This document shows positions 42,471 through 51,920 of a stretch of 64,000 nt of DNA, one piece after another (position 1 is the stretch's first letter; each line of letters starts with the position of its first letter). Under the pieces are notes generated by a model. The model ran no database searches, was not told where the DNA came from, and was given only the letters and a program-made list of their open reading frames with translations. The translations under genes and the position numbers were made by a program. This stretch comes from Alteribacillus sp041949975 (GTDB lineage Bacteria; Bacillota; Bacilli; Bacillales; Marinococcaceae), in NCBI RefSeq assembly GCF_041949975.1, contig NZ_JBHFQG010000011.1, positions 1-64,000 on the forward strand, given 5' to 3'.

Positions 42471-44084
42471 ATGGCAATCGGAAAGATCTTTGTTGTCGGC
42501 TTCGGCCCTGGAGACGAAGCCCATATGACTCACCGGGCAAAAGAAGCAATTATAGACTCAGATAGTGTCATTGGATACAAAACGTATATGGATTTGGTAC
42601 GTCACTTGATACAAGGAAAAGAGCTGGTGCGCACGGGGATGACCGAAGAAGTGAGCCGAGCCCAGGAAGCTGTTAAACAGGCAGAAAACGGTAAGAAAGT
42701 ATCAGTCATTTCAAGTGGAGACGCTGGTTTGTATGGAATGGCCGGTCTGGTATATGAAGTATTAATAGAAAAAGGCTGGAAAGAAGACGAGGGAATATCG
42801 GTAGAAATTATACCCGGAGTTTCAGCAATAAATTCATGTGCTTCCCTTCTGGGTGCTCCTGTTATGCACGATGCATGTACGATCAGTCTTAGTGACCATT
42901 TAACCCCTTGGGAACTTATTATGAAAAGAGTAGAAGCTGCAGCAAAAGCGGATTTTGTTATTTCTCTTTACAATCCAAAAAGCGGCAAACGAACAAGGCA
43001 AATAGAAGAAACGCAGCGTATCCTATTAGAACATCGTGATCCCAAAACTCCAGTAGGCCTGGTGAAAAGTGCCTTTCGGGAAAGACAGCATATTGTCATG
43101 ACAGACCTTGAACATATGCTTGAATATGAAATTGGGATGTTAACTACCGTCATTATCGGCAATAATTCCACCTTTTATTATGATGGAAAAATGATTACCC
43201 CGCGCGGATATCAACGAAAATACACATTAGGGGAGGAAAAACAGGAGTTAAAACCTGCTCAGCGTCTTAAGCGTGAAGCCGAACCTTGGGCTATGCATGG
43301 TGGAAAAGAGGATAAGACTTCATCATCGGAAAAACCTCAAAAAAAAATCGATGCAGCAGAGTTAGCGGAAGAAGCATTATCGGCGGTCTCTGGTAAATCA
43401 CCTGAAAAGCCAGTAATAGATGCTGAAGTGTTTAAGCAAACGGCCATTTTTGAATTTGCAGTTTCACCGGGAGTTTGGAACAAAAAAGTAAATGCCAAGC
43501 AGCTCGCATTTTTAGCTGATGTCATTGGAGAGAAGGGCGAAGTTTCCTATACCACCAGCCATTATTTACAGGTATCTCTAGAAACGGACGAGCCTCAAAC
43601 GATTACGAAAAAGCTCGAACAAGAAGGATGGCTTATTTCCCCGGTCGGAGACGTCATTCATGTGAAGGCGTGTGACTTCTGTGATGGAGAGAAAAAAGAC
43701 GGCATTCCCTATGCAGAAGAATTACAAGAAAAATTAGGCGGGTTAAAAGTTCCCAAGGTTATGAACATAGGGTTTAACGGATGTGGAATGGCTTGTTATG
43801 GTGCCGTAACTGATGATATCGGCATTATCTACCGCAAAGGAGCATTTGATTTGTTTTTAGGAGCAAAAACCACCGGCAGAAATGCCCATACAGGCCAGCC
43901 GGTTGCGGAAGGCCTTCCTCCTGAGCAGTTGGTACCGACAATGGTAAACGTGGTGGAGGAATACAGGGAAAAAGGGATGCCAAATGAACGCTTTCACAAG
44001 TTTTTTAAACGTATTCAAAACATTCAAGGGTTCCAATATGTTGAAAGACCAGAGCCCGTAAAGGTGAATAATCCATGCGAATAG
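42471..44084 (+). CDS. cbiH60: CbiH60: cobalt-factor III (precorrin-3B) C17-methyltransferase fused to a Fe-S reductase-like domain
   Basis: The product has 537 residues. Residues 1-245 are a SAM-dependent CbiH/CobJ methyltransferase (VVGFGPGDEAHMTHRA; SSGDAGLYGMAGL; IPGVSAINSCASLLGAP) that performs ring contraction. A Lys/Glu-rich linker of about 70 residues follows. The C-terminal domain (about 320-537) resembles nitrite/sulfite reductase ferredoxin-like domains and has Cys pairs in CDFCDGEKKD and GCGMACYG, likely a [4Fe-4S] site. This is the CbiH60 arrangement known from B. megaterium. The ATG at 42471 follows AAAAGGGTG. Confidence 0.9.
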   Translation: MAIGKIFVVGFGPGDEAHMTHRAKEAIIDSDSVIGYKTYMDLVRHLIQGKELVRTGMTEEVSRAQEAVKQAENGKKVSVISSGDAGLYGMAGLVYEVLIEKGWKEDEGISVEIIPGVSAINSCASLLGAPVMHDACTISLSDHLTPWELIMKRVEAAAKADFVISLYNPKSGKRTRQIEETQRILLEHRDPKTPVGLVKSAFRERQHIVMTDLEHMLEYEIGMLTTVIIGNNSTFYYDGKMITPRGYQRKYTLGEEKQELKPAQRLKREAEPWAMHGGKEDKTSSSEKPQKKIDAAELAEEALSAVSGKSPEKPVIDAEVFKQTAIFEFAVSPGVWNKKVNAKQLAFLADVIGEKGEVSYTTSHYLQVSLETDEPQTITKKLEQEGWLISPVGDVIHVKACDFCDGEKKDGIPYAEELQEKLGGLKVPKVMNIGFNGCGMACYGAVTDDIGIIYRKGAFDLFLGAKTTGRNAHTGQPVAEGLPPEQLVPTMVNVVEEYREKGMPNERFHKFFKRIQNIQGFQYVERPEPVKVNNPCE

Positions 44085-44097
44085 AGGGAGGAAGCTA

Positions 44098-45006
44098 ATG
44101 AACGCTGTACTTTTTATTGGTCACGGTAGCCGTAAGCACGAAGGAAACGAAAATATATTATCGTTTGTTGAAAAAATAAAAGAAAACATGAATGTTCCTT
44201 TCATCGAAACAGGCTTTCTGGAATTTGCGGCACCTACTATATCAGACGGAATTGATGCTTGTGTAAAAAGGGGAGCTGATAATGTTGCCTTAGTTCCTAT
44301 TATGTTTTTCCCAGCAGGGCATTCAAAGATTCATATTCCTCATGCAATCGATGAAGCGAAAGAAAAGTATCCAGCCGTTCGTTTTACATACGGACGACCT
44401 ATTGGAGTTCATCCGGAAATGGTTAATATTTTGCAAGAGAAGTTAGCAGAAGAAGCCGGTCTAACAGAGGAAGGAGATGAGGATACTGCAGTACTGCTCG
44501 TTGGAAGAGGCAGCAGTGATGCAGATGCCAATAGTGAATTGTTCAAACTTTCCCGGCTCCTCTCTGAGAGATTACAGCATCAGTTAGTGGACATCTCATA
44601 TATTGGCGTCACCAAACCAACAGTAGAAGAGGGAGTAAACCGGCTTTTTCGGCTTGGAGTAAAGAAAATAATAATGGTTCCATATTTTTTCTTCAGCGGT
44701 ATTTTAGTAGATCGAATGGATGAAAAACTATCTAACTTTGAAACCGAATATCCTGATTTAGATTTTTCTATAACCAAACCAATTGGTTTTCATACTCGAT
44801 TAAAAATAATCTTAAAGGAAAGAGCCGAAGAAGCTCTTCAAGGAAAAGCCCAGTTAAATTGTGATATGTGCCAATACCGGTTGTTTGCTGTAGAACATAT
44901 GGGAATAGATCATCATCATGACCACGATCATGCTCATCACCATCATGGATCACAAGATGAAAACAGTGGAGAAGCAATGCATGCTCTGAAAGGAGAGCAG
45001 TCATGA
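44098..45006 (+). CDS. cbiX: Sirohydrochlorin cobaltochelatase with His-rich tail
   Basis: This 302-residue long-form CbiX inserts cobalt into sirohydrochlorin. It contains two chelatase repeats: FIGHGSRKHEGNENI and MFFPAGHSKIHIPHAI in the first, LVGRGSSDADANSELF and VPYFFFSGILVDRM in the second. The C-terminal extension after CDMCQYRLFAVEHMG carries a stretch with about eleven His (HHHDHDHAHHHHG), a likely metal store. It is 13 bp behind cbiH60 and overlaps cbiJ by four bases. Confidence 0.92.
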   Translation: MNAVLFIGHGSRKHEGNENILSFVEKIKENMNVPFIETGFLEFAAPTISDGIDACVKRGADNVALVPIMFFPAGHSKIHIPHAIDEAKEKYPAVRFTYGRPIGVHPEMVNILQEKLAEEAGLTEEGDEDTAVLLVGRGSSDADANSELFKLSRLLSERLQHQLVDISYIGVTKPTVEEGVNRLFRLGVKKIIMVPYFFFSGILVDRMDEKLSNFETEYPDLDFSITKPIGFHTRLKIILKERAEEALQGKAQLNCDMCQYRLFAVEHMGIDHHHDHDHAHHHHGSQDENSGEAMHALKGEQS

Positions 45007-45797
45007 TTTTTATGCTTGCAGGTACAAGTGATGCAAAAGAACTGGCTGAGAAGATAAAACAGGACGGCCATTCCCTGTTAGCATCGGTAGTCACTGAAGA
45101 AGCAGCGGTAAAGCTGGAGAGCAGCGGTATTTCAGCAAGGGTCGGCCGATTAACAGCAGAGCAAATGGCTGCTGTTTTACAAGAAAACATGGCAAACGTG
45201 GTCGTTGATGCTTCCCATCCGTTTGCAGAAGAAGCTTCCCGTCACGCGATTCAAGCTGCCAAAGAAGCAGGCATCCCATATATTCGTTACGAGAGAAGCT
45301 CCATCAATACTTACGATGAAAAAGTACAAAAAGTTGATTCTTATGAAGAAGCTGCAATGAAAGCTAGAGAAAAAGGTGGGACTATTTTCCTGACGACGGG
45401 AAGCAAAACGCTACCTGTTTTTGCGAACAAACTTGTAAATGATGAACGGGTAAGAATGATCTGCAGAATGCTGCCGCGTGCTGAAAACATGGAAAAATGT
45501 AAAAACCTCGGGATCGCTCAGCAGGATATTGTGGCTATGCAAGGTCCCTTTTCTAAAGAACTAAATCAAGCTCTGTATAAGCAGTTTGGTGTGGATACAG
45601 TCGTTACCAAAGAAAGCGGGAAACAGGGTTCTTTCGATGAAAAAGTAACAGCAGCATTAGAGCTCGGTTTAGAAGTGATTTTAATTAAACGGCCTGATGT
45701 GGCTTATGAAAAAGTAACAGACCATTCCCAGGAAGTACTTCATTATCTACAAGATTTACTAATAAAGACCTGCGGTGATACGTCAATAAAAGATTAA
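45003..45797 (+). CDS. cbiJ: Cobalt-precorrin-6A reductase
   Basis: This 264-residue CbiJ/CobK-family reductase starts FMLAGTSDAKELAEKI (nucleotide-binding loop), then VVDASHPFAEEASRHA and YIRYERS, FLTTGSKTLPVFA, and VTKESGKQGSFDEKV. It reduces the macrocycle using NAD(P)H. It overlaps cbiX by four bases. The next corrin gene is 527 bp away because an IS110 remnant lies between. Confidence 0.9.
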   Translation: MIFMLAGTSDAKELAEKIKQDGHSLLASVVTEEAAVKLESSGISARVGRLTAEQMAAVLQENMANVVVDASHPFAEEASRHAIQAAKEAGIPYIRYERSSINTYDEKVQKVDSYEEAAMKAREKGGTIFLTTGSKTLPVFANKLVNDERVRMICRMLPRAENMEKCKNLGIAQQDIVAMQGPFSKELNQALYKQFGVDTVVTKESGKQGSFDEKVTAALELGLEVILIKRPDVAYEKVTDHSQEVLHYLQDLLIKTCGDTSIKD

Positions 45798-45912
45798 TGA
45801 GAAATGAAGATGTCAAAGGTCATTTTTGCGAAAAAAGAGCGCAAGAAACTAGACCAGTATTAATTTGTAAATTACTGGAAGGCACGAGAGGTTATGCTAT
45901 GACGGCTTCACG

Positions 45913-46221
45913 TCATATATTCACGCCCCTCTCTAGCGAAAATAGTTGGTGATTGCGTAGTAGCGCATCCACCAGACGCACTAGTTTTCTTGCAGTTAGA
46001 ACGAGAGCTCATTTGTGTTGATGTTTTGGTACTTCTCCGAATTTTTTCACGTAATATGCCTGGTATTCCGGTACTTTCCTACGTACAGAGTTGGCGGCTT
46101 CAACTAAATAATACCGTAAGTACTGGTTACCTTGACGCGTCAGAGAAGTATCCTCTGCCGTAAACTGGCCGGATTCCGAGGAGGCTGAAGCGTTGCCCGC
46201 GGAAAGCGAAGTGTATTTCAA
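45913..46221 (-). pseudogene. IS110-family transposase remnant inside the cobalamin operon
   Basis: On the minus strand the C-terminal IS110 block GQFTAEDTSLTRQGNQYLRY, then VEAANSVRRKVPEYQAYY and FGEVPKHQHK, is followed after an in-frame TGA (46009-46011, where Arg is usual) by ALVLTARKLVRLVDALLRN. The N-terminal catalytic part is absent and the upstream frame is scrambled. A GGCTGT/ACAGCC inverted pair near 46226-46260 may mark the old element end. Confidence 0.85.
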
Positions 46222-46324
46222 CTGTGGCTGTATTCAACAACAAAGTATGTGAAAACAGCCTTAAGGAAAAAGAAAATAAGCTCTTCAAAGAGGGCTTATT
46301 ATAATATGCGAGGAGGAACAGTAG

Positions 46325-46999
46325 ATGGATTTTTCTACAGAATTTAAACCTTTAACGGTGCAGCCGACAGAAATTGAAGGAAAAAGCTTTGAAATCATTA
46401 CAGAGGAAATTGGAGAGCATTCTTTTACTGCCGAGCAGTATCCCGTCGTGCAGAGAATTATTCATGCTTCGGCTGATTTTGAATTAGGCAGAAGCGTACA
46501 GTTCCACCCTGATGCCGTACGAGCAGGCGTTGCCGCGATTCGTGCGGGGAAAGGCATTGTAGCAGATGTTCAGATGATTCAAGCAGGGATCAGTAAACCG
46601 AAGTTGAAAAAGTTCGGGGGAGATGTAAACGTATATATATCGGACCCGGATGTAATAGAAGAAGCGAAGCGTTTAAATACGACCAGAGCAATTGTCTCCA
46701 CTAGAAAAGCAATCAAGCAAGCGGACGGCGCCGTGTTTGCCATTGGAAATGCCCCAACTGCTCTCTTAGAGCTGATTCGTCTTGTGAAAAACGGAGAAGC
46801 AAAGCCGGGGCTTGTCATTGGAATGCCGGTTGGTTTTGTATCAGCGCAAGAGTCAAAAGAAGAGCTTGCTAAATTGGATATTCCCCATATTACAAATTTG
46901 GGGAGAAAGGGCGGCAGTCCAGTAACCGTCGCTGCTGTTAATGCTCTTATCCGTATCGCTGAAGAACAGGTGGCTCATGAAGAAAAAATCAGCACCTAA
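46325..46999 (+). CDS. cbiC: Cobalt-precorrin-8 methylmutase
   Basis: This 224-residue CbiC/CobH enzyme moves the C11 methyl to C12 to give cobyrinate. Typical segments are IIHASADFELGRSVQFHPDA with the proton-transferring His, NTTRAIVSTRKAI, FAIGNAPTALLELIRL and GMPVGFVSAQESKEEL, then GRKGGSPVTVAAVNAL. GGAGGAACAG precedes the ATG. The end overlaps cbiD by 23 bp. Confidence 0.93.
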   Translation: MDFSTEFKPLTVQPTEIEGKSFEIITEEIGEHSFTAEQYPVVQRIIHASADFELGRSVQFHPDAVRAGVAAIRAGKGIVADVQMIQAGISKPKLKKFGGDVNVYISDPDVIEEAKRLNTTRAIVSTRKAIKQADGAVFAIGNAPTALLELIRLVKNGEAKPGLVIGMPVGFVSAQESKEELAKLDIPHITNLGRKGGSPVTVAAVNALIRIAEEQVAHEEKIST

Positions 47000-48107
47000 A
47001 AAAGATCCGAAAGACTTACGTCACGGGTATACGACAGGAGCCAATGCTACAGCTGCAGCTAAAGCTGCAATGCTTAGCCTGGCTTCTCAAGCAAAAATCA
47101 TGCAAGTAGAAATTACGCTTCCGATTGGAGAGCGTGTGGCCTTTCATATGAAGGATATCGAATACGATACGGAATCAGCGAAAGCAAGCATTATTAAAGA
47201 TGCCGGCGACGACCCTGATGCTACCCATCTGGCTGAAATTACAGCAGAAGTAAAGTGGAGTGATGAGTTAGTCATTGATGGCGGAAAAGGAGTAGGGCGG
47301 GTGACAAAAACCGGCCTGCCTGTCCCCGTGGGAGAAGCCGCGATAAACCCAGTGCCAAGAAAAATGATGACAGAAATGGCTAAAGAAGTACTGGGAGAGA
47401 CCAAACACACAGGAGCAGAGATCATTATTTCCGTGCCTGAAGGCGAAACCATTGCTGAACAAACAATGAATGGAAGACTTGGCATTATAGGAGGTATCTC
47501 CATTCTTGGCACGCGCGGAACAGTCGTCCCTTTTTCTACTGCTGCTTTTAAAGCAAGCATTGCTCAAGCTGTGAGCGTAGCTTCTGAGAGCAATTGCGAC
47601 CATATTGTTCTTTCCACCGGCGGCCGCAGTGAAAAATATGCGATTACGTTATTTCCTCAATTCAAAGAGGAAGCGTTTGTCGAAATGGGAGACTTTGTTG
47701 GTTTCAGCTTAAAACAGTGCAAAGCAAAAAAGCGAAAACGGGCAACCCTAGTCGGAATGATGGGGAAATTTTCAAAAGTGGCCCAGGGAATAATGATGGT
47801 GCATTCCAAAAGCGCCCCGGTCGACTTTGGTTTTCTAAAAGAGCTTGCGGCAGAAGCAGGGGCCGATGAGAATTTACAACAAGAGGTGGAAAATGCCAAT
47901 ACAGCAACAGAAGCTGGCAATGTTATGAAAGAAGCAGGATATGACGACTTTTTTTACCTTTTGTGCGAACGTGCAGCCAAGTCGGGTTATGAGCATGTAA
48001 ACGGAGGCATAGAAGTTGAGGTTATTTTAATGACCATGAAAAATGATTTGCTGGCTCGAGTTGTATATGAAGGACCGGATGAAGAGAAAGAAGGGAAAGA
48101 GGCATGA
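46977..48107 (+). CDS. cbiD: Cobalt-precorrin-5B C1-methyltransferase
   Basis: The product has 376 residues. CbiD methylates C1 in the anaerobic pathway. It starts KKKSAPKKDPKDLRHGYTTG, has TGANATAAAKAAML, GGKGVGRVTKTGLPVPVGEA, GGISILGTRGTVVPFS and LSTGGRSEKYA. The ATG at 46977 inside cbiC gives the family N-terminus; the upstream open frame is cbiC read out of frame. It overlaps cbiET by four bases. The presence of CbiD, CbiG and CbiX marks the oxygen-independent route. Confidence 0.93.
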   Translation: MKKKSAPKKDPKDLRHGYTTGANATAAAKAAMLSLASQAKIMQVEITLPIGERVAFHMKDIEYDTESAKASIIKDAGDDPDATHLAEITAEVKWSDELVIDGGKGVGRVTKTGLPVPVGEAAINPVPRKMMTEMAKEVLGETKHTGAEIIISVPEGETIAEQTMNGRLGIIGGISILGTRGTVVPFSTAAFKASIAQAVSVASESNCDHIVLSTGGRSEKYAITLFPQFKEEAFVEMGDFVGFSLKQCKAKKRKRATLVGMMGKFSKVAQGIMMVHSKSAPVDFGFLKELAAEAGADENLQQEVENANTATEAGNVMKEAGYDDFFYLLCERAAKSGYEHVNGGIEVEVILMTMKNDLLARVVYEGPDEEKEGKEA

Positions 48108-49312
48108 CAATAAAGGTGATTGGTGTAGGAGAAGAAGGGAAGGAAGGTCTTGTGCCGCTCTATCATGATTGGATTCATAGTTGTGAGCGTTTAGCAGGCG
48201 GTCACCGCCAGCTTTCTTTTTTTCCAGATTTTAACGGAGAAAAAGTAGTACTAGAAGGTGGGTTAAAAAAGAAAATTGAAAGCTGGGAAAACGATAGAAA
48301 AGACACTGTTGTTCTTGCTTCCGGCGACCCTCTTTTTTATGGTATAGGCTCTTATTTATCCAAAAAGCTTTCGGATGTAACAATATATCCTGCCTTAAGC
48401 TCTCTTCAGCTTGCATTTGCAAGGATACGAGAAAGCTGGCAGGATGCAGAATTTCTTAGTGTTCACGGCCGAGCACTAAAAGGAATGGCCCAAAAATTAG
48501 CGGGTAAGAAAAAAGTTTGCTTGTTAACAGATAATGAAAATAATCCAGCAGCGATTGCCCGATACCTGCTGACATTTGAAATGAGCGAATACAAGATGTG
48601 TATTGCCGAACATCTTGGTGGAGAAAAAGAAAAAGTGCAGTGGTTTTCCCTCGAAGAAGCAGCACATTACAACGCAGAACCTCTAAATGTGGTGATTTTA
48701 AAAGCAGAGAAGCCAAAGCCAAAGCCTTCTTTTGGTTTTTCAGATGATCTATTCAAACAGCGAAAGCCTAATAAAGGGTTGATCACCAAAAAAGAAGTCA
48801 GGGTATTAAGCCTTGCCGCTTTAAATTTAAAAAACGACAGCACGGTGTGGGATATAGGAACATGCACAGGGTCTGTTGCAATTGAAGCAGCACATATAAG
48901 TACAAATGGGAAAATTTACGCGATTGAAAAAAATGAAGCAGACATCGAGTATGCGAAAGAAAATGCTGCCGCCTTCCGTGCAGATATTCATTTTTATCAT
49001 GGAAAAGCTCCTGAGTACCTGGAGTCTTGGCCTGCTCCTGATGCAGTATTTTTAGGAGGAACAGGCGGCAGCATGAACGAGCTGCTGACCTTATGTGCAG
49101 AAAAGCTGCAGCCGGACGGGAGAATAGTGCTGAACGCAGCTACGATTGAAACGTTATATGAAGCACAGGATATTTTTAAAAGGCTTGGTTTTGAGGTGGA
49201 AATATCAATGGCTCACCTGGCACGCAGTAAACCTATTTTACATATGACAAGATTTGAAGGAATGAATCCGGTTTATATCATTACAGCTAAACAAAAGGAG
49301 ATGAAAAAATGA
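48104..49312 (+). CDS. cbiET: Cobalt-precorrin-7/-6B methyltransferase and decarboxylase, CbiE-CbiT fusion
   Basis: The product has 402 residues. The N-terminal half is CbiE (IKVIGVGEEGKEGLVPLY, VVLASGDPLFYGIGSYL), which methylates C5. The C-terminal half (from about 225, GLITKKEVRVLSLAAL) is CbiT with a class I SAM site VWDIGTCTGSVAIEAA and FLGGTGGSMNELL, which methylates C15 and decarboxylates C12 acetate. The same order is seen in CobL fusions. Four-base overlaps join it to both neighbours. Confidence 0.92.
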   Translation: MTIKVIGVGEEGKEGLVPLYHDWIHSCERLAGGHRQLSFFPDFNGEKVVLEGGLKKKIESWENDRKDTVVLASGDPLFYGIGSYLSKKLSDVTIYPALSSLQLAFARIRESWQDAEFLSVHGRALKGMAQKLAGKKKVCLLTDNENNPAAIARYLLTFEMSEYKMCIAEHLGGEKEKVQWFSLEEAAHYNAEPLNVVILKAEKPKPKPSFGFSDDLFKQRKPNKGLITKKEVRVLSLAALNLKNDSTVWDIGTCTGSVAIEAAHISTNGKIYAIEKNEADIEYAKENAAAFRADIHFYHGKAPEYLESWPAPDAVFLGGTGGSMNELLTLCAEKLQPDGRIVLNAATIETLYEAQDIFKRLGFEVEISMAHLARSKPILHMTRFEGMNPVYIITAKQKEMKK

Positions 49313-50037
49313 GCCAATACGGAAAAATTATAGGCACCGGAGTTGGCCCTGGAGATCCGGAACTGCTGACGATCAAAGCATACCGCGCCTTAAAAGAAGC
49401 AGATGTGGTAGCGTATCCGCGCAAACGAAAAGGTGCGAAAAGCTATGCATACCAAATTATTGAACCTTACGAACATATTATTAAAGAAAAAATCGGCCTC
49501 GTCTTTCCAATGACAAAAGATAAAGAAATATTAGAAAGAGAATGGAACCATATTGCTGCAACGTTGTTTGAACATGTAAAGATAGGAAAAGATGTGGCAT
49601 TTATCACAGAGGGAGACCCGATGCTGTACAGTACGTTTATTCATTTATGGAAAACGGTGAAAACAAACTATCCTGAAGTTGAAATCACTTCTATTCCCGG
49701 TATTTCATCGATTACCGCAATTTCTTCCAATCTTATGGTGCCGCTGGCTGATGGAGATGAATGGACAGCTGTTGTCCCGGCAACGGAAGACCGCGAGAAA
49801 ATGAAGCAAGCTCTCCTTCAGCACGATGGCATCGTATTTATTAAAGTGGCTAAGGTTCTACCAATGATGATCAGTTTACTAGAAGAACTAGGACTGAGTG
49901 ACTCAGCTGCTGTCGCTACCAAAGTTACTTCAAAAGAAGAATGGATTTGGAAAAATGTAGAGGAACTAAAAACAGCAGAACTCGAATATTTAACGCTTAT
50001 GATGGTTCGAAAAGAAAAGAAAGAGGTGCTGACATGA
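49309..50037 (+). CDS. cbiL: Cobalt-factor II (precorrin-2) C20-methyltransferase
   Basis: This 242-residue tetrapyrrole methyltransferase has IIGTGVGPGDPELLTIKAY, the DVVAYPRKRKG loop typical of CbiL/CobI, FITEGDPMLYSTFIHLW and SIPGISSITAISS. It acts right after cobalt insertion. Overlapping ATGA junctions occur on both sides. Confidence 0.92.
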   Translation: MSQYGKIIGTGVGPGDPELLTIKAYRALKEADVVAYPRKRKGAKSYAYQIIEPYEHIIKEKIGLVFPMTKDKEILEREWNHIAATLFEHVKIGKDVAFITEGDPMLYSTFIHLWKTVKTNYPEVEITSIPGISSITAISSNLMVPLADGDEWTAVVPATEDREKMKQALLQHDGIVFIKVAKVLPMMISLLEELGLSDSAAVATKVTSKEEWIWKNVEELKTAELEYLTLMMVRKEKKEVLT

Positions 50038-50822
50038 GCCCATTGGTTTATATCATCGGAGCAGGGCCCGGAGATCCCGAGCTTGTTACCTTGAAAGGGA
50101 AACGTCTCATTGAAGAAGCAGATCTTATTCTCTACACCGACTCTCTCGTTAACCCCAAATTATTCCAGAACATAAAACAGGAAGCAGTTGTACAAAAAAG
50201 TGCAGGAATGGCTTTAGAAGAAATCGTGCAGGTGATGGTAGAGGCTGCAAAGAGCGGGAAAAAAGTTGCAAGGGTTCATACAGGAGATCCAACTGTTTAC
50301 GGAGCTATATTAGAACAAATGAAAAAGCTTGCTGAAGAAGGAGTAGAAGTTGAAATCGTTCCAGGGGTGAGCTCAGCTTTTGCCGCTGCAGCAAGTGCTG
50401 GTTTGGAGCTGACCGTACCGGAATTAACACAAACCGTTATCTTAACAAGAGCGGAAGGACGTACGCCAATGCCGGATAAAGAGAAGCTTGTCGACCTTGC
50501 CGCCCACCAATGCAGCATTGCTTTATTTTTAAGTGCCACCTTGATAAAAAAAGTAGTTCGTGAGTTTCTAGAGGCCGGATGGACACCAGAAGATGCTGCC
50601 GTTGTTGTGTACAAAGCAAGCTGGCCTGATGAAAAAGTCGTACGCACCACGCTTGGAAATCTTCACGAAGATATGCGTGCAAACGGAATTACAAAACAAG
50701 CAATGGTAATTATTAGTAAGGCTGCAGATAAAAATCTTATTCAACACGGCTCCTATGAATCAAAATTATATGATAAAACATTTACCCATGGATACCGAAA
50801 GGGTGTAAGCGCCCATGAATAA
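50034..50822 (+). CDS. cbiF: Cobalt-precorrin-4 C11-methyltransferase
   Basis: The product has 262 residues. The ATG at 50034 (ATGA overlap with cbiL) gives YIIGAGPGDPELVTLKGKRL, LYTDSLVNP, HTGDPTVYGAILEQM and VPGVSSAFAAAASAGLELT, the CbiF/CobM pattern. It methylates C11 of cobalt-precorrin-4. The 3' end overlaps cbiG by eight bases. Confidence 0.93.
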   Translation: MSPLVYIIGAGPGDPELVTLKGKRLIEEADLILYTDSLVNPKLFQNIKQEAVVQKSAGMALEEIVQVMVEAAKSGKKVARVHTGDPTVYGAILEQMKKLAEEGVEVEIVPGVSSAFAAAASAGLELTVPELTQTVILTRAEGRTPMPDKEKLVDLAAHQCSIALFLSATLIKKVVREFLEAGWTPEDAAVVVYKASWPDEKVVRTTLGNLHEDMRANGITKQAMVIISKAADKNLIQHGSYESKLYDKTFTHGYRKGVSAHE

Positions 50823-51903
50823 AATAGCTGTTGCTGCTATAACGAAGCATGGCACTGAACTAGCTCGCCGGATTCAAAAAGGTTCACCTCAAGTGGATGT
50901 GTACTACATGAGTAAGTTTGAAAAGGGTGATGAAGAAGAGAAGGGGATTACTCTTTTTGAAGGTTCCGTCCGCAAACAGCTGCTAGCTTGGTTCGAAAAG
51001 TATGACGGGATTGTGATGATTATATCTCTTGGGGCTGTTGTCCGGATGATCAGCCCGCTTTTAAAAGATAAAAAAATCGACCCCGCTGTAGTTGTTATTG
51101 ATGATAAAGGAGATTTTGTGATTAGTGTTCTTTCCGGTCACTTGGGGGGAGCTAATAGTTTAACCAGGCAATTAGCTTCTCAGCTTCATGCCGAGCCAGT
51201 CATTACAACAGCCTCAGATGTGCAGGGGACGATACCAGTTGATATATTCGGCCAGACGTTTGGATGGACGATTGAGGATTTTACCCATGTTACTCCGGCA
51301 AGTGCAGCTGTTGTAAATGAAGAACCTCTTTTGATTGTACAGGAAGCAGGTGAAAAAAATTGGTGGCCATCCTCTAAACCGCTTCCTTCTCAAATGAAGG
51401 TTATACCTTCTATCAATGAAGCTGAGAATGAAACAGGAAACGCAGCTCTTGTTATCACTCATAGAGAGCTTTCTGAAAAGGACAAAGCAAAACTGCCAGA
51501 CACACATGTTATTTACCGCCCGAAAGTGATACATATAGGGATCGGCTGTAACCGTGGAACAGAGGCCGCTGAGATAGAAGAAGTTATTACAAGGACTCTT
51601 CGAAAACTGCAGCTAAGTAAATCGTCTATTAAAAAAGTGATTACGATTGATTTAAAAAAAGATGAAGAAGGACTTTTAGACGTATGTGAAAAAAATAACT
51701 GGTTTTTTGATTATTATTCTCCAGAAATATTAAATACAGCGCCTATGCAGAATCCTTCTGATGTCGTATATAAGTATACAGGAGCCTATGGCGTTAGTGA
51801 GCCTGCAGCAGTGCTCTCATCTGGTAATGAAACCCTGCTGCTAGAAAAAGAAAAGTCTGGAAATGTAACGATTTCAGTAGCTGTTCAGGAACAATTTGAC
51901 TAG
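50815..51903 (+). CDS. cbiG: Cobalt-precorrin-5A hydrolase
   Basis: This 362-residue CbiG opens the delta-lactone and releases acetaldehyde. The N-terminal domain has VAAITKHGTELARRIQ and MIISLGAVVRMISPLL with DDKGDFVISVLSGHLGGANS. The C-terminal domain starts HIGIGCNRGTEAAEIE and has the CbiG_C tail GAYGVSEPAAVLSSG. It is specific to the anaerobic pathway. Confidence 0.93.
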   Translation: MNKIAVAAITKHGTELARRIQKGSPQVDVYYMSKFEKGDEEEKGITLFEGSVRKQLLAWFEKYDGIVMIISLGAVVRMISPLLKDKKIDPAVVVIDDKGDFVISVLSGHLGGANSLTRQLASQLHAEPVITTASDVQGTIPVDIFGQTFGWTIEDFTHVTPASAAVVNEEPLLIVQEAGEKNWWPSSKPLPSQMKVIPSINEAENETGNAALVITHRELSEKDKAKLPDTHVIYRPKVIHIGIGCNRGTEAAEIEEVITRTLRKLQLSKSSIKKVITIDLKKDEEGLLDVCEKNNWFFDYYSPEILNTAPMQNPSDVVYKYTGAYGVSEPAAVLSSGNETLLLEKEKSGNVTISVAVQEQFD

Positions 51904-51920
51904 AAGGGAGACAAACCAAC

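Noticed and set aside
44905..44950. CAT-rich tract as a microsatellite
   Set aside because: It is in frame in cbiX and encodes the His-rich tail, so it is coding rather than a simple repeat.
47144..47603. Two minus-strand ORFs within cbiD (138 and 111 residues)
   Set aside because: Both are antisense to a well-supported gene and show no start site or recognisable protein.
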